Notes: a model not told the origin generated them from the sequence alone. Positions 36,922 through 45,216 are shown, counted from the stretch's first letter. The stretch is DNA of 64,000 nt from Acidobacteriota bacterium (GCA_016715115.1 JADKBM010000011.1:1325810-1389809); one strand, 5' to 3'. Made by a program: numbers and translations.

Positions 36922-38049
36922 TTGGATTTGCGATTTTGGATTTTGGATTGGTCGTCCGTTGATTGCGCCCTGAAAAAATCACCGTTCTTTGAAATACGCC
37001 CGAGGTCGCCCTCGGCTACGACGAAGTTCCAGAGACGCGGAAAGGCTACACCGGCTACGAAAAGGACGAAGAATCGGGCCACAACGCACGCCCAGGCGAG
37101 ATACTACAACCCGAAACACGGCCGCTACACCTCGGTCGACCCGTTGACCGCCTCGGCCAACGTCAAGAACCCGCAGACGTTTAACCGTTACTCTTATGTC
37201 CTCAATTCGCCGTACAAGTTCACCGATCCGCTCGGGTTGATCGCCGAAACAACCGGCGCCTGCGGAACGCGATGTCAAGGATCCAACGGCCCAAGCTTCG
37301 GACTGATCGGCTTATTCAGTGAAAATGGTGGATTTATTCAAATCGGTCAATCTGGGAAAGTGGTCGCGATGAGCGAGGATGAAACCGGAAAGCAGATTCC
37401 GCTGACGAAAAACGACCGAAAAGCCTTACAAACGCAAATTTCGAAGATTGCTCCGGGGACTTTCGTTACGAAAGCCGGACGAATCATCTACGGAGGCCCA
37501 CTTCAATCCTCTGCGGGTGCAAGATTGCTTTCTGGGGTTGTCTCAATGGGGCAGAACGTGACAATTGTAGTCAATCATCGAAATGAAGTCACGACCACGC
37601 CGCTCCGCGACGGAAAGCCAATCCCGACAGATGTTGCGCTGGGGCTGCCAAGTGCGTCGATGATTCAATGGGATCCCAATTATCGTCAACTTGTTCCCGA
37701 ACGTGAAAGGGACGGACACATATCGAGTCGATACATTGATCCTGCAATCGCACTGGGTCATGAGCTTATTCATGCTTTCAACACGGGTCGCGGTGAAAGT
37801 GCACCGCTGATTGGTGCAAACCATTGTTTTGAAGAAGGCCGTCAAGCTTTTGAAGAGAGCGTGAATTCTGCTGAACAAAGGGCCGTTGGATTCGCTTATA
37901 ACGAGGATCTTGACATAACCGAGAATCAGTTGAGAGCGCAACTCGGTTATGCTGCAAGGGCGGCATATTATCTACGGAAATCCTGGAAACCCATTAGCGC
38001 CGTTGACGAATTTAAGGGACTAAAGGTGATTCCGAGGAAAAGCAAATGA
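36922..38049 (+). CDS. Orphan RHS fragment with HELIH metallopeptidase tip
   Basis: The 5' stretch is the same out-of-frame RHS sequence as at 32958; genuine core begins at QARYYNPKHGRYTSVDP and ends at DPLGLI, where the tip is exchanged about 60 residues earlier than in its neighbours. The tip reads FSENGGFIQIGQSGKVVAMS, SAGARLLSGVVSMGQNVTIV and then IALGHELIHAFNTGRGES. HELIH is the HExxH zinc site of metallopeptidases; with a SAGARLL-type upstream helix it resembles the M91/NleD-like effector group found in polymorphic toxins. No separate start or signal. Confidence 0.78.
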   Translation: MDLRFWILDWSSVDCALKKSPFFEIRPRSPSATTKFQRRGKATPATKRTKNRATTHAQARYYNPKHGRYTSVDPLTASANVKNPQTFNRYSYVLNSPYKFTDPLGLIAETTGACGTRCQGSNGPSFGLIGLFSENGGFIQIGQSGKVVAMSEDETGKQIPLTKNDRKALQTQISKIAPGTFVTKAGRIIYGGPLQSSAGARLLSGVVSMGQNVTIVVNHRNEVTTTPLRDGKPIPTDVALGLPSASMIQWDPNYRQLVPERERDGHISSRYIDPAIALGHELIHAFNTGRGESAPLIGANHCFEEGRQAFEESVNSAEQRAVGFAYNEDLDITENQLRAQLGYAARAAYYLRKSWKPISAVDEFKGLKVIPRKSK

Positions 38050-38105
38050 TGAGACCGTAGAAGCCGAAGTCAAAGTTCATAATAAGTCTTGTTTGGGAGA
38101 GAACA

Positions 38106-38750
38106 ATGCGAAGAATAGTGCTGATAATTTCGTTTTGGGCTTGTTTAATTTTGATGCCAAGCTCCTCGGTGCCGGCTCAGCAGAGTTCTGGGATCGTTTC
38201 GTTAAGCATTTCAGTCGTTGAGTTTAGCGCGAAGTCAATGCAAGTGAATTATTCAGTCCGGAACGATACGCAGTCTGCGATCTACGTGGCAACGAAGCCC
38301 ACGACGCTAAGTGGTGAGATTGGATTTTACCGATCGTTGGATGGTGATAATCTCTCCACGCTGGTCCTTTCCAGCCGCGTCTACGAGGATCCGCCCTACT
38401 TCGTCTATTTGGACAATCGTGGAGTGTTGCTGATCAAGCTCGATCCGGGAGTCGAATACACCGACCGAATTACGATAGCCGTCCCGATCAAAGAAACGGA
38501 TCCGCCCCGGTATCGTAAGCGGTTGGCTCCTGCCACGATTCGAACCAAGAATCTCCGGTGTGTCGAATTGGCAATTGGCTATTTCAACGATATTCCGGGC
38601 GTATCGGCTTTCTTGAAAAAGAAAAAATGGGGTTGGAACATCGTTGGAACTGAAGAACTCAACGTCGCCTCGAACAAAACAAGCACTTTTCTTGAAATAC
38701 AACAAATGGTTACGTCGAAAATTTGTGATTTGAAGAATCTGAAAAAGTGA
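38106..38750 (+). CDS. Secreted candidate immunity protein to the HELIH tip
   Basis: 214 residues, preceded by GGGAGAG. A signal peptide (IIS FWACLILMPSSSVPAQ region) and a beta-sandwich-like mature part (MQVNYSVRNDTQSAIYVATK, FVYLDNRGVLLIKLDPGVEY). Its layout resembles 2299-2847. The immunity role is inferred from its place 56 nt after the metallopeptidase module. Confidence 0.55.
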   Translation: MRRIVLIISFWACLILMPSSSVPAQQSSGIVSLSISVVEFSAKSMQVNYSVRNDTQSAIYVATKPTTLSGEIGFYRSLDGDNLSTLVLSSRVYEDPPYFVYLDNRGVLLIKLDPGVEYTDRITIAVPIKETDPPRYRKRLAPATIRTKNLRCVELAIGYFNDIPGVSAFLKKKKWGWNIVGTEELNVASNKTSTFLEIQQMVTSKICDLKNLKK

Positions 38751-38815
38751 GCCAACCGGAATCTCAAGGAATCGTTAGCGTATGTCGATTGCTGGAAAGT
38801 TCGATTGGAGGATGT

Positions 38816-39559
38816 ATGAGATTTGTATTTGAATTGATGCTTGGAGTTTCGCTGTTAATGGCCGCATGCGGTTCCGTCATTGGACAGGCCGTCGAAGTGG
38901 ATTTGGCTGAGAAGCCTATTACACTCGCGTTGGAGCGGAAATCGCTGGGCGAGGTGTTTTTCCACCTGATCTACTATTTCGACGTTCAGATCGGTTATGA
39001 AGGTTCGAAGTTGGACAATGACCATATGGAATTCCTGTTCCCAACGCAGTTCCCTGACCTTTCGCGCAAACCCACTTTCACCAGCAGATCGTATCGGTGC
39101 GAGAAACATTGCTTCACATTGAATGTAAAGAACGCACCGCTGAAATCGGTGCTCGATCAGGTGGTCAAACAGATGGAGAACTACAAATGGGAGATCGAAG
39201 ACGGCGTCGTCAATATATTCCCGACAGAAGGCCGGGACGAGAGATTGGAAAGGCTGATGGAGCTGAAGATAAGCAGTTTCAATCTCGAATCGAACCGGCC
39301 CGTTGGACTGATACGAAACAAAGTCGGCGAATTGCCGGAACTTCAGAGGTTTCTTACCGAGAACAAATTCGTCTGGACAAATAACCGGGCATTTGGCGAT
39401 AGCCTCCTTCGCAGGATTGAGCAGAAACTCGAGTTTTCGGAGATCACATTCAAGCAACTCCTGAACAGGATCACGAAGATAAAGAAAGGGGGCTGGATCG
39501 TGCGCAAAGGATACTTGTACAAGGTGAAGGATAAGGAATACATTGAAATCGATGTGTAG
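38816..39559 (+). CDS. Secreted protein with STN/secretin-N-like region
   Basis: About 247 residues from the ATG at 38816; an earlier in-frame start at 38747 overlaps the previous gene and would bury the signal peptide (LMLGVSLLMAACGSVIGQA). The segment LGEVFFHLIYYFDVQIGYEG followed by CFTLNVKNAPLKSVLDQVVK and YKWEIEDGVVNIFP has the two-part alpha/beta spacing of STN/secretin N-domains (cycle of short strand, helix, then G-V-V-N-I strand). The C-terminal part (FKQLLNRITKIKKGGWIVRK) may be a second such unit. It could be a last member of the immunity series or an unrelated envelope protein. Confidence 0.5.
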   Translation: MRFVFELMLGVSLLMAACGSVIGQAVEVDLAEKPITLALERKSLGEVFFHLIYYFDVQIGYEGSKLDNDHMEFLFPTQFPDLSRKPTFTSRSYRCEKHCFTLNVKNAPLKSVLDQVVKQMENYKWEIEDGVVNIFPTEGRDERLERLMELKISSFNLESNRPVGLIRNKVGELPELQRFLTENKFVWTNNRAFGDSLLRRIEQKLEFSEITFKQLLNRITKIKKGGWIVRKGYLYKVKDKEYIEIDV

Positions 39560-39987
39560 CCGACTTGACGACTGCCGACAGGACGAACTTGTCGTTGCCG
39601 ACAAGAGTGAATTTGAAAGTCTCGCAAAGCTCATACCACGCGTCTTGCCGGAAAAAACGTCGGAGGTCGAATCTGTCTCCTTAAATGTGATTCGGCAGAG
39701 TTTTGATCCCGGGCTTCCAAGCGAGTATATGTATCGCGGATTTCGAATTTCGGCGTCAACAACTGATGAAGGGTTTTGGCAGCGATGTGCTGCTCGTTGA
39801 TCTGGAAATTCAAAGAGAATTCAACCCGACCATTAACACCTACGAAAACAAAGGGTACAAAGTCATCAAGGTGCATAAGCACATACCTCGGACAGAACAG
39901 AGAAAGTTCAATTTTGAAGCTTAACGGACTAGGTTATGCAAGGTCCGGGACGATGCCATAAACAATAAGAAAATCGCGAGAACTAGA
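39560..39987 (+). other. No intact gene; possible remnant
   Basis: Two overlapping short frames (FESLAKLIPRVLPEKTSEVE; then GSDVLLVDLEIQREFNPTIN to a stop at 39924) may be one frameshifted small protein. No start signal or family was recognised. It lies between the RHS island and the phage remnant. Confidence 0.3.
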
Positions 39988-40020
39988 ATGCTCATCGGAG
40001 TCGAAATCCGATGAGCATTT
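39988..40020. terminator. Hairpin with T-run, overlapping the next start
   Basis: ATGCTCATCGGA at 39988-39999 pairs with TCCGATGAGCAT at 40007-40018 around a 7-nt loop and is followed by TTTT. It has the shape of an intrinsic terminator for upstream plus-strand transcription. It also contains the ATG (40011) of the phage-like gene. Confidence 0.55.
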
Positions 40021-40637
40021 TGCATAAAGACCACAAAACCGAAGACGTTGAGATCAAATTCAAGTTTCTTTCGGACTCGGTACTGAAGGCCTTCGAGAAG
40101 GACGGCCGGAAGTACTGCCGGCTGACCGCGTCTTCGAATGCCGAGGATCTTGTCGGCGACGTCATGTCGCAGAAGGCTCTTGAGCAGATGAAATCATCGG
40201 CGGTCGGGACGGTGATGTTCATGAACCACTCGACCAACGTTCCGGAGGATGTCTTCGGAACCGTGGCCGAAGCGACGGTAGAGAAGAAGACCGCCGATCT
40301 CGTCGGCGGAGGTTCGGGCGAGGTCTATTGTCTTGAGTATCTCGTCGAGGTCCAGACCGACAACGAGCGGGCCGTGAAGACCTGGCAGATGATCGGCTCG
40401 GGCACGAAGCTCGGGGCGTCGGTCACCGTCCTTGTCCGCGACAAGTCCCCGAATCCGAAACGCAACAAGGGCATCAACGGATTTTGGATTTTGGATTTTC
40501 GATTTTGGATTGGCCGAAACTGCGAGTTTCGATCCGGACCATCGCTGGACCGGCAATCTCCGTCAATCCAAAATCCAAAATCCGCAATCCCAAATGTGTG
40601 GGCTTGCCGAAAAACGCGCATCCCGCGCGCTCCCTGA
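40011..40637 (+). pseudogene. Prohead protease-like phage gene, 3' end disrupted
   Basis: The first about 155 codons (KFKFLSDSVLKAFEKDGRKY, SSNAEDLVGDVMSQKALEQM, VMFMNHSTNVPEDVFGTVAE, IGSGTKLGASVTVLV) resemble prohead protease-type proteins of tailed phages. From about 40480 the frame runs into a repeat element (GFWILDFRFWIG) and the homology stops. The start codon sits in the arm of the preceding hairpin and has no ribosome site, so the gene is probably silent. Family by remembered pattern. Confidence 0.45.
40481..40597. repeat. GATTTTGGATT-type inverted repeat element
   Basis: GGATTTTGGATTTTGGATTT near 40481 is mirrored by CAATCCAAAATCCAAAATCC near 40563, giving a long hairpin. Related tandem GATTTTGGATTTGCGATTTT stretches occur at 32938-32965, 36912-36947 and 57526-57550. 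The copy here disrupts the phage gene. Confidence 0.7.
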
Positions 40638-40662
40638 ATCCAACACAGAAGAGGAAGAAGTT

Positions 40663-41121
40663 ATGTCGAAAGAAAACGCCGCCGCCCAAGGGAGTCAGTT
40701 GTCAGCCGCGTTCCCGCTGACCGTCGCCGCCAAAGGGACGCGGAATCCGCGACGGTACGGATACGTGGCCCGTATGCGTCAACAAGCCGCAGAGCGGCGG
40801 CAGAGTTTAGCCGTGGCGCGTAAGCCCACGGTGACCGGGCAACAGTCATCAAGCCGCGTCAGCGGCGGCAGAATTAACCGTGGGTTTCAACCCACGGTAA
40901 GCTTCGAAAAGGGCCGCGCGTCGCGTCAGCGACGACCCGAATCAGCCGTCGCTGACGCGACGAGATACGAATTCACGAGTTCCCGTGTGTTGAAACCCAC
41001 GGCGAAATTCAGGACATCGCTACGCGATTCGGATCCTCGCCCTCTGGGCCGAGGCGCTCGACGAGTTCAAGTCGGCCGCGATCGTCTCGTTCCGGTTCTG
41101 GAACGATATCGCAAACGCTGA
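40663..41121 (+). pseudogene. Small phage-region ORF overwritten by palindromes
   Basis: Begins MSKENAAAQGSQLSAAFPLT with GAGGAAG upstream, but from about 40800 the sequence is made of palindromic repeats: ACCGTGGGTTTCAACCCACG near 40878, plus CGTCGCGTCAGCGACG and its complement. The reading frame through them (basic, Arg-rich) is probably meaningless. The likely original gene is a short protein next to the prohead protease. Confidence 0.4.
40790..41015. repeat. Cluster of small palindromic repeats
   Basis: Includes the palindrome CCGTGGGTTTCAACCCACGG, partial copies at about 40824 and 40988 (CCCACGGTGACC, TTGAAACCCACGG), and the pair CGTCAGCGACG / CGTCGCTGACG around 40925-40960. Typical of REP-like intergenic repeats, here inserted in a phage remnant. 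Confidence 0.7.
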
Positions 41122-41331
41122 TCTTGAAAGCGAAACCGACGACGAGATGCTCAGCAACGCGCTGGAACTCGAAAAATCCCTGAAGGCCGTCGCAGGCGCG
41201 ATCGAAAGCGCGACCGACGGCGACGCGCGGAAACATCTCCGCGCGGCCGGCGATGTACAAGCACGGACGCGGTTCGCCAGGATTACAGCAAGGCGCGTTC
41301 TGTTCTTCGTATTTTCCCCGCGAATTTGTTA
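41037..41331 (+). pseudogene. Phage-like helical remnant
   Basis: A frame reading ILALWAEALDEFKSAAIVSF, NDIANADLESETDDEML, ALELEKSLKAVAGAIESA continues after the palindromes and resembles helical tail regions of phage morphogenesis proteins. It has no start and is likely the 3' end of the disrupted prohead-type gene. Confidence 0.35.
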
Positions 41332-41346
41332 GCATTAACGACTTTG

Positions 41347-42255
41347 ATGTCTGACGAATCAAACAAAACGGATCATTACGCGATCGCCGCGTTGTTGCTG
41401 ACGCAGTTGATGTTCGGAACGGCGACAGTGCTCGGGAAATTCGCGCTGCTTGCTTTTCCGCCGTTCGCGCTGGTCGGCTTCCGCGTCGGCGGTGCGGCGC
41501 TTGCGTTCTTCGTCCTTCAACGGCTTCGAGGGACGCTGCGGCTCGACGAACGTTCGCATTATCTGCATTTCGCCTTTTTTGCGTTCGTCGGGATCGCGCT
41601 CAACCAATTGCTGTTCTTCAAGGGACTCTCGCTGACGAAAGCCGCAAACACCTCACTGCTTTCGGTGACGATTCCGATTTTCACGATCGCGATCAGTGTT
41701 TTGATCGGCAACGACCGGTTGACGTGGCGCAAAGTCGCAGGTATTTCAGTGGCGGCCGTCGGCGTCGTTTACCTCATTGATCCGAGTCGCGCGAGTTTTT
41801 CGTCCGAAACGACGCAGGGCGATATCCTGATCGTGCTCAACAGTCTCTGCTATGCGTTCTATGTCGCGATCTCGAAAAAGCTCATCTCTCACTATGGGGC
41901 ATTGAAATCGATCGTCTGGCTCTTCATTTTCGGCAGTATCGTGACGACGCCGATCGGGCTTTTCTCATTGTCGGGTGTCGATCTCGGATCCGTTTCCGGC
42001 GCGTCTTGGGGGTTCGCCGCCGCGCTCGTGATCTTCCCGACGATCCTTGCCTATTATTTCAGCGCCTTTTCGATCTCGCGCGTCGAACCGTCGGTGGTTG
42101 CTGTCTATGTTTATCTTCAGCCGCTCATCGGATTCGTTTCGGCGATCATCTTCCTTGACGAACATTTTTCGATTCGCCTTTTCGTGGCGTCGATCCTCGT
42201 TTTCGTCGGCGTTTATCTCGTGACTCGAAAAACCGAGGCGACCGGCGCCGTTTGA
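41347..42255 (+). CDS. EamA/DMT-family transporter
   Basis: 302 residues from the ATG at 41347 (a TTG seven codons upstream is possible). Two EamA domains of five predicted membrane helices each: LFGTATVLGKFALLAF and GVVYLIDPS mark the first, LNSLCYAFYVAISKKLIS and AYYFSAFSISRVEPSVVAVY the second, with the typical LQPLIGFVSAIIFLDEHFS motif near the end. Such proteins export metabolites or amino acids; substrate unknown. First housekeeping gene after the island. Confidence 0.88.
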   Translation: MSDESNKTDHYAIAALLLTQLMFGTATVLGKFALLAFPPFALVGFRVGGAALAFFVLQRLRGTLRLDERSHYLHFAFFAFVGIALNQLLFFKGLSLTKAANTSLLSVTIPIFTIAISVLIGNDRLTWRKVAGISVAAVGVVYLIDPSRASFSSETTQGDILIVLNSLCYAFYVAISKKLISHYGALKSIVWLFIFGSIVTTPIGLFSLSGVDLGSVSGASWGFAAALVIFPTILAYYFSAFSISRVEPSVVAVYVYLQPLIGFVSAIIFLDEHFSIRLFVASILVFVGVYLVTRKTEATGAV

Positions 42256-42297
42256 ACTACTGATTCGTCACCATTCTATTGTAAAATCAAGGTTTCT

Positions 42298-43464
42298 ATG
42301 GACAGCAAAACTCTTGGCATTGCAGTGATCGGTCTTGGCGGCGCGGTCGGAACGACGATGGTCGCCGGCATCGAGCTTCTCAAAAATGGTCTCATTGACA
42401 CGACCGGTCTGCCGCTCGCGGAAGTCGATGGCGGACTCGCGGATTACCGGAATATTCGATTCGCCGGTTGGGATCTTTTCGGCGAGCATCTCGCCAAGGC
42501 CGCCGAAGAACACGATGTCCTGACGCACAAGCAATTCGTCGCGGTCGAAGACAACCTTCGGGCGATCAGACCCTGGCGCGCGGCGGCGAACAAGGACTTT
42601 CTTGCGAATATCGACGGCGACAACACGGTGACGCGAGGTTCGCACCGGTCAACGATCGACTCCATCCGTCAGAATCTGCGCGATTTCAGATCCGAATGCG
42701 GCAGTGTCGTCGTCATCAACCTCGCTTCGACCGAACGACTTGCCGACGAGGGCAACGAGATCTTCAATTCGTTGGCGGGATTTGAAAAGGCGCTCGACGA
42801 CGATTCTGCCGAGATCAGTCCGGCGATGATCTATGCCTATGCCTCGATCGCTGAAGGCGTTCCGTACGGCAACTTCACGCCGTCGGTGTCTGCAGACATT
42901 CCGGCGCTCATCGAGTTTGCTGACAAGAACAACGTTCCGATCGCCGGAAAGGACGGCAAAACAGGGCAGACGATGATCAAGAGCGTCCTCGCGCCGGCGT
43001 TCAAAACGCGCGCCCTGAAGGTCGAAGGATGGTTTTCGACGAACATTCTTGGCAATCGCGACGGTTTCGCGCTTTCGAACGCGGGGTCGCTCGCGTCGAA
43101 AGTGAAGACCAAGAGTTCCCTGCTCGACGATATTCTCGGTTACGAGGTCGAGGATCACATCGTCGACATTCGATACTATCGTCCGCGCGGCGACAACAAG
43201 GAAGCCTGGGACAATATCGATCTCGTCGGCTTTATGGGCCGCCAAATGCAGCTCAAGGTCAATTTCCTCTGCAAGGATTCGATCCTCGCCGCGCCTTTGG
43301 CGATCGAGATCGCGCGCTGTCTCGATCTTGCGCACGATCGGGGCGAAGGCGGCATACAGGAACAGCTTTCGATCTTTTTCAAAATGCCCTTGACGCGCGG
43401 TGAGAAAGCGGAGAACGCCTTGTTCAGGCAAGAGGAGATGTTGATGCGCTGGATCGGTCGTTAA
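42298..43464 (+). CDS. ino1: Inositol-3-phosphate synthase
   Basis: 388 residues. Converts D-glucose 6-phosphate to 1D-myo-inositol 3-phosphate in an NAD-dependent reaction, the first step to inositol lipids and related solutes. The Rossmann motif is VIGLGGAVGTT at residues 9-19; VVINLASTE, AYASIAEGVPYGNFTPS and IAGKDGKTGQT correspond to the conserved substrate loops, followed by GWFSTNILGNRDG. Length fits the short bacterial type. TAAAAT about 13 nt upstream of the ATG may be a -10 box, giving a very short leader. Forty-two nt downstream of the EamA gene. Confidence 0.9.
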   Translation: MDSKTLGIAVIGLGGAVGTTMVAGIELLKNGLIDTTGLPLAEVDGGLADYRNIRFAGWDLFGEHLAKAAEEHDVLTHKQFVAVEDNLRAIRPWRAAANKDFLANIDGDNTVTRGSHRSTIDSIRQNLRDFRSECGSVVVINLASTERLADEGNEIFNSLAGFEKALDDDSAEISPAMIYAYASIAEGVPYGNFTPSVSADIPALIEFADKNNVPIAGKDGKTGQTMIKSVLAPAFKTRALKVEGWFSTNILGNRDGFALSNAGSLASKVKTKSSLLDDILGYEVEDHIVDIRYYRPRGDNKEAWDNIDLVGFMGRQMQLKVNFLCKDSILAAPLAIEIARCLDLAHDRGEGGIQEQLSIFFKMPLTRGEKAENALFRQEEMLMRWIGR

Positions 43465-43467
43465 GTC

Positions 43468-44181
43468 TCATTTGAGGCCAAGCTCGAGTCGCGCGGCGAT
43501 ATCCGAGAGCATCGACAAGACCTTGCGGATCTCCTCGGTGTCCGTCACTATCCCGGGCTTTTCTGCAAAGATTTCGAAATTTCCGGCACATATGCCCCAA
43601 TCCGATCCCGAGTATCGTACAAGTTGCTCGGCTACGGCGACATTGTCGGGTGCCCGGAACGCGAGTGCTTGAAAAGCTTGCTGAGGCGCTGAACTCTCGA
43701 CGCAGTACGCCTCATCGAACTGCGGATAGCCGAGCGTCAGCGTCTTCTGGCCTTCGAGCACCCAATCCAACATCTTGCGCGGCTTGATCAAAAACTCAAC
43801 GCCTCTCGGATTCCGAAAACGAACGTTGCAGCAAGTGTGATAGGTAACCCGTCCGCGCCGCATTCCCGTCGTTTGACTGGTGAAGTGCTCCCGGCGGACG
43901 GAAACGACCGCCTCGCGACCGCCGAACATCCCGCGCATCGGTTGCGCAATCGATTCGCCATCTGAAATCAATGAGCTGAACAACCTGTATTGCGCCGGTT
44001 GGAGTTCGAAACCCAGTTCGCGGGCCGTCGCCGCCCAACGGCGTCCGTGCCTTCGCTTAAACCGGATAGCGACCCAAAATCCGAGAATCAAAGCACCGAA
44101 GAAAATGACGATGACCGCCGCGACGATCACCAACACCGCGACGAACGAGAGATCGCCTGATTGGAGAAAGAATCCGAGCAT
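43468..44181 (-). CDS. Membrane-anchored protein of unknown function
   Basis: About 237 residues starting at MLGFFLQSGDLSFVAV, chosen because GGAG precedes this ATG; 26 further codons are open upstream without a signal. One N-terminal membrane helix (AVLVIVAAVIVIFFGALILG), then a basic stop-transfer (RFKRRHGRRW) and a soluble domain with strands RVTYHTCCNVRFRNPRGVEF. No family recognised. Converges on the inositol-phosphate synthase gene, 3 nt apart. Confidence 0.65.
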   Translation of the reverse strand: MLGFFLQSGDLSFVAVLVIVAAVIVIFFGALILGFWVAIRFKRRHGRRWAATARELGFELQPAQYRLFSSLISDGESIAQPMRGMFGGREAVVSVRREHFTSQTTGMRRGRVTYHTCCNVRFRNPRGVEFLIKPRKMLDWVLEGQKTLTLGYPQFDEAYCVESSAPQQAFQALAFRAPDNVAVAEQLVRYSGSDWGICAGNFEIFAEKPGIVTDTEEIRKVLSMLSDIAARLELGLK

Positions 44182-44292
44182 TTCTTTGTAGCTCCCGGGA
44201 TCACAAATACCCGCAGAAGTGTGGCTAATTAACTCACTTTTCCCAGATAAGTGTAGCAAATCAGACTCGGAATTTCCCGCGGCCCGTTCCGG

Positions 44293-45216
44293 TCATCGGC
44301 GTTTGCTTTTCGTCACCGGTCTTGCGAGTTCCGCCTCCGAAGCGGTGTAGCCGAAACTCGCCCACTGGTTGCCGGCGATGACCATCCGGAAGATTCGAAT
44401 CCCTTTTTCCGTCTCGCCGATATAGTGATACCAATTCCCGAGTCCGTACCCGAGCGACGCACTGCCGAGACTGTCAGCGTCCGCACTCATTGAACGCGCC
44501 AGTTCGTCGGCTGGGATCTTTCCCTGATAAAGCTTGACCATTTTGTAGTAGTCATCGTTCTCGATGATGTCGAGAGCGTCACCGATGCCGACGACCGAAC
44601 GTTCGGCCTCGCGCACCCGACCAAGACGCCGGAGCGTCATATACTCCCAGTGCTTGGCTGCAACAAGCATGTCGGGGTTTGTCGAAACCGCGACGCATTT
44701 CCGGTACGCTTTCAGCGCCCTTTTGAAGTCACCCTTGAGATAAAAGGCGAGCCCGAGGTGGTAAAAGATGTTCGACTGGAGCGTCGAGGTCGGGGTGTTA
44801 CGCGCGTTGGGCAATCCGTCGGGCTCGATCTCGTCCGGCTTTCCTTTGACGAGCTTCGCCGCAGATTCAAGATCGCGGACCGCATCGTCAAAACATCGAA
44901 GCGTGATCAGACGATGTCCGCGATGACGAAGGAAACGCGCGTCCTTCGGAAACATTTCAGCGCCGCGCGTGAAGATTCCGATCGCCTCGCGATATCGCCC
45001 GAGATACGCTGTCCGCCGACCGAGCCAAACGTGTGCGTCGGCATTTTTCGGGTTTCGCGCGACTTCGGCTTCGGCCTCCGCTTGCTTTGCTTCGTAAACC
45101 TTTCGGGCGGCCTCGGTGATCGCCGGCGGAACGATCTTCGCCGTTTCGGAGCACCCCTGCGCGAGCGCCGACAAGATCGGCGCGATTACGAGCACAAGCA
45201 GAAAGACAATTCGCAT
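44293..45216 (-). CDS. Secreted TPR protein
   Basis: 307 residues with a signal peptide (IVFLLVLVIAPILSALAQG) and tetratricopeptide-like helices: ADAHVWLGRRTAYLGRYREA (residues about 60-80), the next pair with FLRHRGHRLITLRCFDDAVR, and IFYHLGLAFYLKGDFKRALK. The C-terminal half continues with helical pairs ending at YHYIGETEKGIRIFRMVI. A periplasmic scaffold; partner unknown. About 75 nt upstream of DUF1203 and on the same strand but with no overlap. Confidence 0.8.
   Translation of the reverse strand: MRIVFLLVLVIAPILSALAQGCSETAKIVPPAITEAARKVYEAKQAEAEAEVARNPKNADAHVWLGRRTAYLGRYREAIGIFTRGAEMFPKDARFLRHRGHRLITLRCFDDAVRDLESAAKLVKGKPDEIEPDGLPNARNTPTSTLQSNIFYHLGLAFYLKGDFKRALKAYRKCVAVSTNPDMLVAAKHWEYMTLRRLGRVREAERSVVGIGDALDIIENDDYYKMVKLYQGKIPADELARSMSADADSLGSASLGYGLGNWYHYIGETEKGIRIFRMVIAGNQWASFGYTASEAELARPVTKSKRR

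Noticed and set aside
40011..40020. Hairpin as a translational switch for the phage-like gene
   Set aside because: The start lies in the stem, but the gene is broken at its 3' end and lacks a ribosome site; a terminator or chance overlap is more likely.
40790..41015. CRISPR-like array
   Set aside because: Repeats are palindromic, unequal in length and irregularly spaced, with no cas genes nearby.
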